From Treponema sp. (GTDB lineage Bacteria; Spirochaetota; Spirochaetia; Treponematales; Treponemataceae): a stretch of 34,287 nucleotides of DNA. The notes below the pieces were generated by a model. That model saw nothing but the letters and a program-made list of their open reading frames with translations. It did not search any database and was not told the DNA's origin. The position numbers and the translations under genes were made by a program. The stretch covers positions 1-34,287 of the forward strand of contig JAKSTH010000012.1 of NCBI GenBank assembly GCA_024402655.1, read 5' to 3'. This document shows positions 6,925 through 13,581 of the stretch, one piece after another. Position 1 is the first letter of the stretch; each line of letters opens with the position of its first letter.

Positions 6925-7679
6925 AAATTTCAGTATGTTGCCCATCTTATAAACGCCCAAAAGTTGAAACTTTAGATTATTTACCCTTCTGCAAGGTATA
7001 TGTTGACCCTAGTGAATATGAAGCATATATTGCTAAAAATCCTGCTGAAAATATCGTAAAATGTGATGAAGGAATACAGGGGAATTTGTGCAGAGTTAGG
7101 AATTATATATTAGACAAAGAATTTGAAGCTGGTGCAGATGTTGTTTTAATTGTTGATGATGACTTACACCATATTGGGCGTTTTGTGGCTGGTGAAGATA
7201 TAAGAGTTGAAACAGAAGATTTTTTGCCGTTTATTGAGAAATATAGCATAATGGCTATGGATTTAGGTGCATATTTCTGGGGTGTAAATATCAATGCTGA
7301 TTATAAATGTTATAGAGAATACACACCATTTTCAACTGTTGCTTATATTGGTGGACCATTCCAATGTTTTATAAAAGACGGTGGTTTGCGTTATGATGAA
7401 AGACTTCCACTAAAAGAAGATTACGATATGAGTATTCAGCAATGCAGAAAATACAGAAAAGTATTAAGAGTAAACGCTTATCATTATTTCTGTAAACAAT
7501 CAAAACAAAAAGGCGGTTGTGCCACATATCGTAATTCAGAAAAGGAAGTCGAACAATTAAAAGCATTAAGACGTAAATGGGGGGGGGCAATCGTTAAGTC
7601 TGATGTTTTTAGTAACAAAAGAAAAAGAAAGGTTATAGACTATAATCCGATTATCCATATACCAATAAAAGGTGTATAA
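6921..7679 (+). CDS. GT-A fold glycosyltransferase-like protein
   Basis: A 252-residue protein. It opens MKISVCCPSYKRP, the family-2-like nucleotide-sugar-binding start, and carries V-L-I-V-D-D-D (Asp79-81) as the DXD metal site. The later segment GGPFQCFIKDGG..LKEDYDMSIQQCR fits an acceptor-side E-D motif. It is cytoplasmic, with no membrane segment. The overlap with the ParB-like gene and the nearby methyltransferase suggest glycosylation of modified phage DNA bases, as proposed for TET-associated phage glycosyltransferases. No hydroxylase is visible here, so a protein or other acceptor remains possible. Confidence 0.7.
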   Translation: MKISVCCPSYKRPKVETLDYLPFCKVYVDPSEYEAYIAKNPAENIVKCDEGIQGNLCRVRNYILDKEFEAGADVVLIVDDDLHHIGRFVAGEDIRVETEDFLPFIEKYSIMAMDLGAYFWGVNINADYKCYREYTPFSTVAYIGGPFQCFIKDGGLRYDERLPLKEDYDMSIQQCRKYRKVLRVNAYHYFCKQSKQKGGCATYRNSEKEVEQLKALRRKWGGAIVKSDVFSNKRKRKVIDYNPIIHIPIKGV

Positions 7680-7683
7680 AGTA

Positions 7684-7712
7684 TTGACAATAAAATGTTG
7701 ATAATTTAATAT
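7684..7712 (+). promoter_or_regulatory. Sigma70-type promoter, family 1 copy 3
   Basis: TTGACA at 7684-7689 and a weaker TAATAT at 7707-7712, 17 bp apart, in the AAGTATTGACAATA context, 4 nt after the glycosyltransferase stop. It drives the small gene at 7734 and probably the terminase genes. Confidence 0.75.
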
Positions 7713-7733
7713 ATAGTTGCAAGGGGGCTTAAT

Positions 7734-7916
7734 ATGGAATTAAGACAGGAATTAGAAAATATTAAAGGTTGGTTACATCAAGGGGCTATTAGTTATGAAC
7801 AAGCGGAAAAAATGGCAAAGCCAATAATAAAAGCATTAAATGAAAAATCTATTGAAATAGCAAAGAAATGTGGAGTAAGACCAAAAAAGTTTAATTTTGC
7901 TAGCCTTATGAGATAA
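7734..7916 (+). CDS. Small hypothetical helical protein
   Basis: A 60-residue protein starting MELRQELENIKGWL with a GGGGG ribosome-binding site behind its own promoter. It is helical, with a basic C-terminus (KKCGVRPKKFNFASLMR). It precedes the terminase genes, but there is no direct evidence of a packaging role. Unrecognised. Confidence 0.6.
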   Translation: MELRQELENIKGWLHQGAISYEQAEKMAKPIIKALNEKSIEIAKKCGVRPKKFNFASLMR

Positions 7917-7946
7917 CACGAGAATATCACGATAAAGGGGTATTAA

Positions 7947-8315
7947 ATGAACGAACAGAACTTGAGAACACCTACAAGCGAAGAAGCAAGAGAAATGCAA
8001 AAAAAAGGTGCTGAAGCTAGAAAAAGAAATAATGAAAAACGAAAACTGATGTCGGCAATTTATGCAGAGTTTCTAGAAAAAGAATATAATGTAAAAACAG
8101 GTGAAGGGACAAAAAAAATAAATGGCTCTGAATTAGTGAATGAAGCAATGAAGAAAATAATTGCAAGGGGCGATAGTTCAACTGTATCTTTACTTCGTGA
8201 AATAAGAGAAGGAATAGAAGGAAGCAAAGTACAATTATCGGGTGAAGTTAGAACAGGTGAAAATATTACTGAAGAAGAAAGAAAGGAAATTTTCAAGAAA
8301 CTTATGGAAAAGTAA
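7947..8315 (+). CDS. Probable terminase small subunit
   Basis: A 122-residue protein. The N-terminal TSEEAREMQKKGAEARKRNNEKRK pattern resembles the basic DNA-binding N-terminus of small-terminase-like phage proteins (T-S-E-E-A-R-E-x-x-x-K-G). A helical middle and an acidic C-terminus (ITEEERKEIFKKLMEK) follow. The position, 3 nt before the large terminase, supports the assignment. It would recognise phage DNA and feed it to the large subunit. Identity rests on pattern and context. Confidence 0.65.
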   Translation: MNEQNLRTPTSEEAREMQKKGAEARKRNNEKRKLMSAIYAEFLEKEYNVKTGEGTKKINGSELVNEAMKKIIARGDSSTVSLLREIREGIEGSKVQLSGEVRTGENITEEERKEIFKKLMEK

Positions 8316-8318
8316 TAA

Positions 8319-9719
8319 ATGCAATATGATGTCAATTACAGATGTTCTTTAACAATTCCAAAAGTAACGGAAGAACAATTTAATAAATGGAATGAAGAAG
8401 AACAGGAAACATATATTAAATTATTTATTGAACAGGTTGCTCCAACTTTTGAAAGTTTTAGAAATCCAGCGAGAATCAAAGGGCGTTATGGTGGGCGTGG
8501 TGCTGGGGCAAAGTCTGAAAGCACGGCTTCGCTTATTATTCAGATTTGCGAATATGGGTGGTATTTTGGGGAAAATATAAAGATCCTAATTTTGCGTAAG
8601 GTTCAGAATACAATAAAAGACAGTTCCAAAAGTTTGCTTGAAAGAAAAATACGAGAATTAGGGTATACGGATTTTACAGTTACAAATGAATATATTCGCA
8701 ATAATAATACAGGGGCAGAGATAATATTCAAGGGGTTGAATGATTATAACGCAGACAATATAAAATCACTTGATAGCATTTCAATTTGTCTATTAGAAGA
8801 AGCATCTTCTTTTGATAGCCATTCATTAGATTTATTGGAGCCTTCAATTCGTAAAACTTGGAATTATAACGGGGCAGAGTATCAATCGGAAATATGGTTT
8901 ATTGCCAATCTGGAAACAAGAAACGACCCATTTTTTGAAAGGTGGTGCAAGCAGAATAATGAAAATTGGAATGTTTGCGAAGTTATGCCACTTGGTTATG
9001 ACAACCCATTTTATCCACAAGTATTGATTGATAACTATCTTTCTATGTTAGAAAGGGACAAGGAAGAAGCGGAACACCAATTTTTAGGTATACCAAGAAA
9101 TAACCAAGAACATTGTGTATGGGCTTATACAGATTTGGAAGAAGCGAAAAACAGAAGCCTAAAAGATGAAAGCGGTGCGGTAGAAATCGGGGTTGATGTT
9201 GCTGGCACAGGTAAAGACTATACGGTAATTTTCAAAAGAAAGGGGCTGAAGGTAATTGAAAAGGAAATGTTACAGGGTGCAACGGCTCAAGAAGTTAGTG
9301 GCGAAGTTTGGGATATTGCGGAACGAAATCCTAGTATAAGAATTAAAATAGATGTTGGCTTTAATCCAGCTTGTGCCGATTTGTTGGAAGAATGGGGGGC
9401 GTGGGTTGAACGTGTCAATTTTGGGGGAAGTCCAGAAAATAAGGATCTATACCAAAATAATGCGTGTGAAATGCTTTTTAATTTGCCATTAAAGGAACTT
9501 TCTATACCTTCTGAATTTGTTACTGAAAGATTGAAAGAAGGACTATGCGAAAGAAGATTTTTTTATAATTCTAGTGGTAAAAAACAACTAGAGCCAAAAG
9601 ACAATAAGGGAGAAGCAAAAGGGGATTGCTTCAAAAAACGGCACGGATTTTCACCCGATGAAGCAGATGCATTGTGTTTGTGCTTTATGGAAAGTAAGAA
9701 TTTTACAGATTGTTTCTAA
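8319..9719 (+). CDS. terL: Terminase large subunit
   Basis: A 466-residue packaging motor. The ATPase domain has a Walker A-like GGRGAGAKSES (about 58-68) and Walker B ICLLEEAS (about 156-163). The nuclease domain has the acidic motifs EIGVDVAGTGKD (Asp293), IRIKIDVG (Asp345), and SPDEADALCLC near the C-terminus. It belongs to the PBSX/terminase-3-like group, which cuts concatemers and pumps DNA through the portal. Length is normal. The TAATAAATG junction with the small subunit and a weak GGAAAAG ribosome-binding site imply translational coupling. Confidence 0.95.
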   Translation: MQYDVNYRCSLTIPKVTEEQFNKWNEEEQETYIKLFIEQVAPTFESFRNPARIKGRYGGRGAGAKSESTASLIIQICEYGWYFGENIKILILRKVQNTIKDSSKSLLERKIRELGYTDFTVTNEYIRNNNTGAEIIFKGLNDYNADNIKSLDSISICLLEEASSFDSHSLDLLEPSIRKTWNYNGAEYQSEIWFIANLETRNDPFFERWCKQNNENWNVCEVMPLGYDNPFYPQVLIDNYLSMLERDKEEAEHQFLGIPRNNQEHCVWAYTDLEEAKNRSLKDESGAVEIGVDVAGTGKDYTVIFKRKGLKVIEKEMLQGATAQEVSGEVWDIAERNPSIRIKIDVGFNPACADLLEEWGAWVERVNFGGSPENKDLYQNNACEMLFNLPLKELSIPSEFVTERLKEGLCERRFFYNSSGKKQLEPKDNKGEAKGDCFKKRHGFSPDEADALCLCFMESKNFTDCF

Positions 9720-9747
9720 AAAAAATTAAAATATTTTAATAAAAGTA

Positions 9748-9776
9748 TTGACAATAATTTTAATAGGGTATAATAT
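9748..9776 (+). promoter_or_regulatory. Sigma70-type promoter, family 1 copy 4
   Basis: TTGACA at 9748-9753. The -10 is TATAAT at 9769-9774 (15-bp spacer) or the overlapping TAATAT at 9771-9776 (17-bp spacer). The leader ACATAAAGCAAAGCAAGGGG is nearly identical to that at 11790. Confidence 0.85.
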
Positions 9777-9808
9777 AAAGACATAAAGCAAAGCAAGGGG
9801 GCTTAAAT

Positions 9809-10135
9809 ATGAATAAACAAATTAGAGAAATATTAAAAGACCAGATTAGAACCGCAAAAGCAATGGCTGACGCTGAAATCTTAAAAAATCCAGATGACAA
9901 CGGTACTTGTAATTTTGATCGTTGCCTTTTCAAAAAGGAAAGCAAATGGACTTATAACGAGATGTCGGAATTATTCAAAGAATGTGAGCTTAATTGTTCT
10001 AAACATTCTGCTGGCTGGTTATCAGTTGATGAAATAAAAGGACAGGCTGAAAAGAATACAAGATGGCATAAGACTTTCAAATATTGGCTTGAAGAACAAG
10101 GTTTTGAATGTTCAATGTATTATCAAATGGACTAA
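9809..10135 (+). CDS. Hypothetical protein
   Basis: A 108-residue protein behind a strong promoter and GGGGG ribosome-binding site, forming a one-gene unit. The N-terminus is helical. Four cysteines (C34, C39, C58, C62) lie in the middle in a C-N-F-D-R-C and C-E-L-N-C arrangement that could bind zinc, followed by aromatic C-terminal helices. It is flanked on both sides by promoter elements, like an independently expressed accessory gene. No family recognised. Confidence 0.65.
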   Translation: MNKQIREILKDQIRTAKAMADAEILKNPDDNGTCNFDRCLFKKESKWTYNEMSELFKECELNCSKHSAGWLSVDEIKGQAEKNTRWHKTFKYWLEEQGFECSMYYQMD

Positions 10136-10151
10136 AATAAGGCTTGGAAAT

Positions 10152-10199
10152 CCCCCTAGAATTAAAAAAATAGGGGGTGTTTATAATAATTAGTATAAT
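10152..10199 (+). promoter_or_regulatory. Hairpin plus family 2 promoter-like element, copy A
   Basis: CCCCCTA (10152-10158) pairs with TAGGGGG (10171-10177). The G-run is followed, after exactly 16 nt, by TATAAT (10194-10199). The same GGGGG-N16-TATAAT-like layout occurs twice at 31534-31587. It may act as a terminator for the upstream gene and a promoter for the PP-loop gene at 10230. Confidence 0.5.
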
Positions 10200-10229
10200 T
10201 TAATGGCTGAAGTTAAAAAGGGGGCTAGA

Positions 10230-10724
10230 ATGAAATATATAGCGAGTTGCTCATTCGGAAAAGACAGTTTAGCAATGATACTAAAATTATTAGAATTACA
10301 TTACCCACTTGATGAAGTAATTTATTATAATACAGGTGCAGAGTTTAAGGCGATAGACAATAATAAAAATAAACTAATCCCCATACTTGAAAAAAATAAT
10401 ATTGTGTTCACAGAATTAAAACCTAAAGAAGATTTTTTCTACACAATGTTAGAAAGGAAAGTAAAACACAATGACGGAACAATAACTAACGGTTATATGT
10501 GGTGCGGTGGTGTTACACGTTGGGGAACTTCTAACAAAGTAAACGCAATAAAAGAACATTATAAAAAATATGGTGATGAATTTGTAATTGAGTATGTAGG
10601 TATAGCAATAGACGAACAAGAAAGAATATTGAGAGAGAGAGAGAGAGAAGTCAAAAAACTTCAAGATATACCCGTTAGCAGAATGGGGAATGACAGAAAA
10701 AGACTGTTTGAATTATTGTTATAA
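10230..10724 (+). pseudogene. PAPS reductase-family PP-loop protein, N-terminal part (frameshifted)
   Basis: The start is the ATG at 10230, with GGGGG 7 nt upstream; the ATG at 10203 lacks a ribosome-binding site. The product begins MKYIASCSFGKDSLAM, and SFGKDS is the ATP-pyrophosphatase PP-loop of the phosphoadenosine phosphosulfate reductase/DndC-like family. GYMWCGGVTRW and YVGIAIDEQERI follow as in that family. Frame is lost at a (GA)9 tract (10631-10648). The last 20-odd residues are out-of-frame, and the conserved C-terminus continues in the next frame at 10690. It could be a pseudogene, a phase-OFF allele, or a sequencing artefact. Confidence 0.8.
10631..10648 (+). repeat. (GA)9 dinucleotide tract at the frameshift
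   Basis: Nine perfect GA units inside the PP-loop gene, exactly where its reading frame breaks. Gain of one unit or loss of two would restore the frame with the downstream part. Confidence 0.95.
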
Positions 10725-10998
10725 AAATGGGTGGAATTGGGAAGAAAACGGAATAGATCTTTATAAAGTTTTAGACCGTGTTTCTTGTTGGTGTTGTTGG
10801 AATAAAAATCTAAAAGAATTAAAAAATATATATCAATTTATGCCAGAATATTGGGAACGGTTGAAAGTTTTACAAAGTAAAATAAAAATCCCGTTTAGAG
10901 ATAACGCAACAATATTTGACTTAGAAGAACGTTTCAAGAAAGAAACGAATAATGGGCTTTTCACATTGGAAGAAATAAAAAGTTGTATAAATAAATAA
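10648..10998 (+). pseudogene. PAPS reductase-family PP-loop protein, C-terminal part
   Basis: In the frame beginning at 10648, right after the GA tract, the DNA reads KSKNFKIYPLAEWGMTEKDC, then YCYKNGWNW and LYKVLDRVSCWCCWNKNLKEL. This is the conserved C-terminal half of phage PAPS reductase-family proteins (Y-P-L-x-E-W-G, T-E-x-D-C-L, R-V-S-C-W-C-C). It has no usable start of its own: the ATG at 10690 lies inside the conserved motif. It is therefore the second half of the gene begun at 10230, with the key cysteines intact. Confidence 0.8.
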
Positions 10999-11004
10999 AG
11001 GTGT

Positions 11005-11202
11005 ATGGGGAAGATAAAATTGGGGTGTAATAATTGTAAATACAAAGGAAAGGTAAAATATAAAGTTAGTGGTTGTAAATTATGGGAATGTAAAGTATTG
11101 GGCGAAGTTCCTTTTTGGACTAATAAAGAAAAATTGCTTGATACTGTAAAGTGCGAAAGCTGGGTTTCGAAAGAAGATTTACAACAGGAGTTTGAATTCT
11201 AA
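11005..11202 (+). CDS. Small cysteine-rich hypothetical protein
   Basis: A 65-residue protein with cysteines at 8, 11, 24, 29 and 50 (GCNNCKYKG, GCKLWEC, VKCESW), a likely zinc-binding fold. It follows the PP-loop gene by 6 nt with AGGTG as a weak ribosome-binding site, so it is probably in the same unit. Function unknown. Confidence 0.6.
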   Translation: MGKIKLGCNNCKYKGKVKYKVSGCKLWECKVLGEVPFWTNKEKLLDTVKCESWVSKEDLQQEFEF

Positions 11203-11412
11203 ATGAAAGTGTTAAATATAAAATGTGAACTTGCTTTTCAGACTTTAGCATTTCACCAAAGAATAGATAAAAGCGGTAGAAGGCAATTTAACGATTTTAC
11301 TTTCCTTCATAATATGCTAGAATGGGGAGTAATATATTATTATACAAGAGAGCATAATAACACATTGTATGTATTAGAAAAGTTTAGAAAAAGAAGTGGG
11401 GGCATAGAATGA
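11203..11412 (+). CDS. Small hypothetical protein
   Basis: A 69-residue protein starting MKVLNIKCELAFQTL, immediately after the previous stop, with ACAGGAG upstream as ribosome-binding site. It is aromatic and basic (RRQFNDFTFLHNMLEWGVIYYY). It overlaps the next gene by 4 nt. No family recognised. Confidence 0.55.
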   Translation: MKVLNIKCELAFQTLAFHQRIDKSGRRQFNDFTFLHNMLEWGVIYYYTREHNNTLYVLEKFRKRSGGIE

Positions 11413-11747
11413 ACTATCTTAATTATGGACACCGGACAGAAGAAAGCAAATACAAAGCAAAAATCAGAAATAGAAAAGCTTTCAAAGAATTAAAGGAACG
11501 GAAACGAAAAGAACAGGGTGGACTAGATTATATTATGGGGAAAAAACTTTCCAAAAAATATAACTGTCATCATCTGGACCAAAGAATTGAAAACTACGAA
11601 AATCTTTCTGAAGATAGATTTGTTGCACTAGGTTTGACAATCCACGATATAGTACATCAGTTGTGGCGTTATTATGAAAAGGATCCAACAGTAATAGACC
11701 GCTTGAAAGAAGTTTTAGAAAAAATGAAAAAATATTCAGAAGATTAA
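11409..11747 (+). CDS. HNH-like small protein
   Basis: A 112-residue protein with a very basic N-terminal half (KYKAKIRNRKAFKELKERKRKEQ). It then has N-C-H-H-L-D (about residues 63-68), an E-N-Y-E-N-L segment, and a late T-I-H-D-I-V-H-Q-L stretch. The H-H-x-D...N...H-x3-H layout is typical of small phage HNH-like proteins, and the basic arm would suit DNA contact. Activity is unproven. GGGGG precedes the start, and the next promoter follows 10 nt after the stop. Confidence 0.55.
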   Translation: MNYLNYGHRTEESKYKAKIRNRKAFKELKERKRKEQGGLDYIMGKKLSKKYNCHHLDQRIENYENLSEDRFVALGLTIHDIVHQLWRYYEKDPTVIDRLKEVLEKMKKYSED

Positions 11748-11757
11748 AAAATAAGTA

Positions 11758-11786
11758 TTGACAATATAATAATAAAACTGTAATAT
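11758..11786 (+). promoter_or_regulatory. Sigma70-type promoter, family 1 copy 5
   Basis: TTGACA at 11758-11763 and TAATAT at 11781-11786, 17 bp apart, in the AAGTATTGACAATA context. It drives the short gene at 11819. Confidence 0.8.
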
Positions 11787-11818
11787 TAAAGCATAAAGCA
11801 AAACAAGGGGGCTTAGAT

Positions 11819-11962
11819 ATGAAAAAGATTTATGAAGTTTTGAATGGTGATAATTTTGTAATTGATGATTACAGAACACAAGAAGAAGCTGAAGCAAAGA
11901 TTAAAGAATTAAAAGAATTGCATTATTATTCTTATTTGAAAGTTATTACAATAAAAAGATAA
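11819..11962 (+). CDS. Short hypothetical protein (47 aa)
   Basis: A 47-residue gene starting MKKIYEVLNGDNFVI and ending LKVITIKR. It has its own strong promoter and an AAGGGGG ribosome-binding site 8 nt before the ATG. The beta-strand, then a Q-E-E-A-E-A-K-I-K-E-L helix, then a strand resembles small beta-alpha-beta phage proteins (EEAEAK helix type) that occur widely without known function. Another GGGGG site follows the stop, so it heads a small operon. Confidence 0.65.
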   Translation: MKKIYEVLNGDNFVIDDYRTQEEAEAKIKELKELHYYSYLKVITIKR

Positions 11963-11974
11963 GGGGGCTTAGAA

Positions 11975-12217
11975 ATGGATAATCTTAATAATTTTATTTT
12001 GGAAGGAACTGTAAAAGGTTTCTCAAATACTAAAAGAACTTCGGTTGAAGTTGAGATAAAAGAAGGTGTAATAGTTACAGTTTATTTTGAAGGAAAAATG
12101 GCTGAAATTCTAAATAAGAATATCAGTAACTTAATGCAGATTAGAATAGTTGGAAAATGGGAAGCAATTGGTTTGGTTGCTGAACATTTTGAAAAAAGAC
12201 TTGCAAGAAATATTTAA
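11975..12217 (+). CDS. Small OB-fold, SSB-like protein
   Basis: An 80-residue protein. NNFILEGTVKG, then VEVEIKEGVIVTVYFEGKMAEIL, then MQIRIVGKWEAIGLVAEHFE follow the order of strands in an SSB OB-fold (compare VTIWGKMAENL and KVAIEGKL in the SSB at 3308). It lacks the acidic C-terminal tip, so it would not recruit the same partners. It may be a minimal single-strand binder or a regulator. The relationship is judged by eye. It is followed by a GC-rich hairpin. Confidence 0.5.
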   Translation: MDNLNNFILEGTVKGFSNTKRTSVEVEIKEGVIVTVYFEGKMAEILNKNISNLMQIRIVGKWEAIGLVAEHFEKRLARNI

Positions 12218-12221
12218 TAAA

Positions 12222-12239
12222 AATGCCCTGCGGGGCATT
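12222..12239 (+). other. Intercistronic GC-rich hairpin
   Basis: AATGCCC (12222-12228) and GGGCATT (12233-12239) pair around a TGCG loop. It has no U-tract and is directly followed by the AGGGGG site of the next gene. Confidence 0.75.
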
Positions 12240-12250
12240 AGGGGGAAATA

Positions 12251-12433
12251 ATGATTAGAATTATTGGCGGGGTTGTTTTTGGTTTGTTGGGTTTGTTTAT
12301 TTTGGTGCTGGTAGATGGCGAAGAAAAGATGAGAAACAAAAAGGAATTGTTCAAAGCAAATCTTTTAATGAAAGCAATCAAATTCTTGTTCTGTATTGAT
12401 TTTGTTATTCTTTTATTGGTATTATTCTTATGA
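12251..12433 (+). CDS. Small two-segment membrane protein
   Basis: A 60-residue protein with two strongly hydrophobic helices (about residues 3-21 and 44-60) joined by a charged loop. It lies outside the lysis cassette and overlaps the next membrane gene at ATGA. Possible roles are envelope modification or superinfection exclusion, without direct evidence. A GGGGG ribosome-binding site precedes it. Confidence 0.6.
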   Translation: MIRIIGGVVFGLLGLFILVLVDGEEKMRNKKELFKANLLMKAIKFLFCIDFVILLLVLFL

Positions 12434-12657
12434 AATGGGCGATATTTAGTTTATTGGTTTTAATTGGTTCTTTACTTGTTGTAGAATTAAGTTTTCAGCA
12501 AGTAAGGATAACTAATTTAGAAAAAGAAGTTTTGAAACTTCAACAGGCTGATACAAAAAACAAAGCAGAAATAAAAGAAGTTGAAGAACAAAATAAACGT
12601 TATCTGGATAGTTGCCTAGATATACTTGTAAATGGGTGGCAATATGAAGAACAATGA
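12430..12657 (+). CDS. Membrane-anchored coiled-coil protein
   Basis: A 75-residue protein: an N-terminal hydrophobic anchor (MKWAIFSLLVLIGSLLVVEL) followed by a coiled coil (ITNLEKEVLKLQQADTKNKAEIKEVEEQN). Topologically it looks like a small inner-membrane spanin or a superinfection-type protein, but it is far from the lysis genes. Its 3' end overlaps the MazG-like gene. Confidence 0.6.
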   Translation: MKWAIFSLLVLIGSLLVVELSFQQVRITNLEKEVLKLQQADTKNKAEIKEVEEQNKRYLDSCLDILVNGWQYEEQ

Positions 12658-12952
12658 CAAAAAGAAAATCGGCTTAATTATTGAAAAAGTAGAAAGCGAA
12701 TATGATTTTACTTCGCAGACTTTTGTAATTATTGAAGAACTTGCAGAATTGACACAGGCTATAACGAAAATAATGCGTTATGGCTTAAAAGATGGATTGC
12801 ACGAAAATCTAGTTGAAGAAATTGCAGATGTTTATATTGTTCTGGAAGAACTAAAAAAATTACAAAATATAAATGAAAAGGATATTGAAAAAATAATTAC
12901 AGAAAAGACAAGTAGAACATTATTGCGAATGGGGGTAAAAGGTGGAAATTAA
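12644..12952 (+). CDS. MazG-like NTP pyrophosphohydrolase
   Basis: A 102-residue protein from ATG 12644, preferred over 12632 because GGTGG lies just upstream. E-E-L-A-E-L (31-36) and the later E-E-I-A-D-V (58-63) form the E-x2-E...E-x2-D metal site of MazG-type helical pyrophosphohydrolases, which hydrolyse nucleoside triphosphates to monophosphates. In phages they clean or tune nucleotide pools. It is next to a ThyX-like gene, which also points to nucleotide metabolism. Confidence 0.75.
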   Translation: MKNNDKKKIGLIIEKVESEYDFTSQTFVIIEELAELTQAITKIMRYGLKDGLHENLVEEIADVYIVLEELKKLQNINEKDIEKIITEKTSRTLLRMGVKGGN

Positions 12953-13505
12953 AATTATAAATACAGATCCAATATTTGATTATAAAAGGGCGTGTTTAGT
13001 AACAAAGGGGAAGCAAATAACAAGGTGTAGTTACCCCGATACTTTTAACGATGAAGTTAGATATTGGGTTAAACATTTTGTTGCTGGGCATTCTTGTTTA
13101 CGATTTATTCATTTTACAATTACTGATAAATTGCCAAAGTCTGTTATTATGCAGATTATTAGAGCCACAAAGGGACACCCGCAACCAGAAGTACAAAGTA
13201 GTAGACCCGATTGGACAGGTGAAGAAAGAAGTAATAACCCTTATGAAGAAAAAATATTTACTATGGATTTTACTCCAGAAAGTTTTATTGAAATGATGAA
13301 ACAGAGATTATGCCAAAAGACAGAAAAGAATACAAGAAAAGCCGTTACTAATTGGCGTAATGAAATGGTAACAAGTAACAGTCCCATAGTTGTAGCTTTG
13401 GGGTTATGTGCAAAGGCAAAATGTGTTTATTACCAATCTTGTAATGAAATAGAGCCTTGCGGTTGCTGGGCTGATAACCTTTATGAAAGATTTATTGACA
13501 AATAA
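12942..13505 (+). CDS. ThyX-like protein with altered flavin motif
   Basis: A 187-residue protein starting at GTG 12942 behind GGGGG. The segment GHSCLRFIHFTI (49-60), then SVIMQIIRAT (67-76), then P-E-V-Q-S-S-R-P (82-89) follows the layout of flavin-dependent thymidylate synthase ThyX (H-S...F-x-I...Q-x2-R-H-R...E-x-S-x-R). The R-H-R motif reads R-A-T, so normal FAD binding and dTMP synthesis are doubtful. C-terminal cysteines (CAKAKC, C-N-E-I-E-P-C-G-C) are unusual. It may act on another pyrimidine. The assignment needs a profile search. Confidence 0.5.
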   Translation: MEIKIINTDPIFDYKRACLVTKGKQITRCSYPDTFNDEVRYWVKHFVAGHSCLRFIHFTITDKLPKSVIMQIIRATKGHPQPEVQSSRPDWTGEERSNNPYEEKIFTMDFTPESFIEMMKQRLCQKTEKNTRKAVTNWRNEMVTSNSPIVVALGLCAKAKCVYYQSCNEIEPCGCWADNLYERFIDK

Positions 13506-13531
13506 TAAATAGTGTGGCTATACTTCAGGAA

Positions 13532-13564
13532 GACGGGGCAAAGAATGTTCCGTCAATTTTTTTT
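13532..13564 (+). terminator. Rho-independent terminator before the head operon
   Basis: GACGGGG (13532-13538) pairs with TTCCGTC (13548-13554), including two G-U pairs, followed by AA and eight T. It separates the accessory interval from the structural genes. Confidence 0.75.
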
Positions 13565-13581
13565 CATTGGAGAAGAAAACA

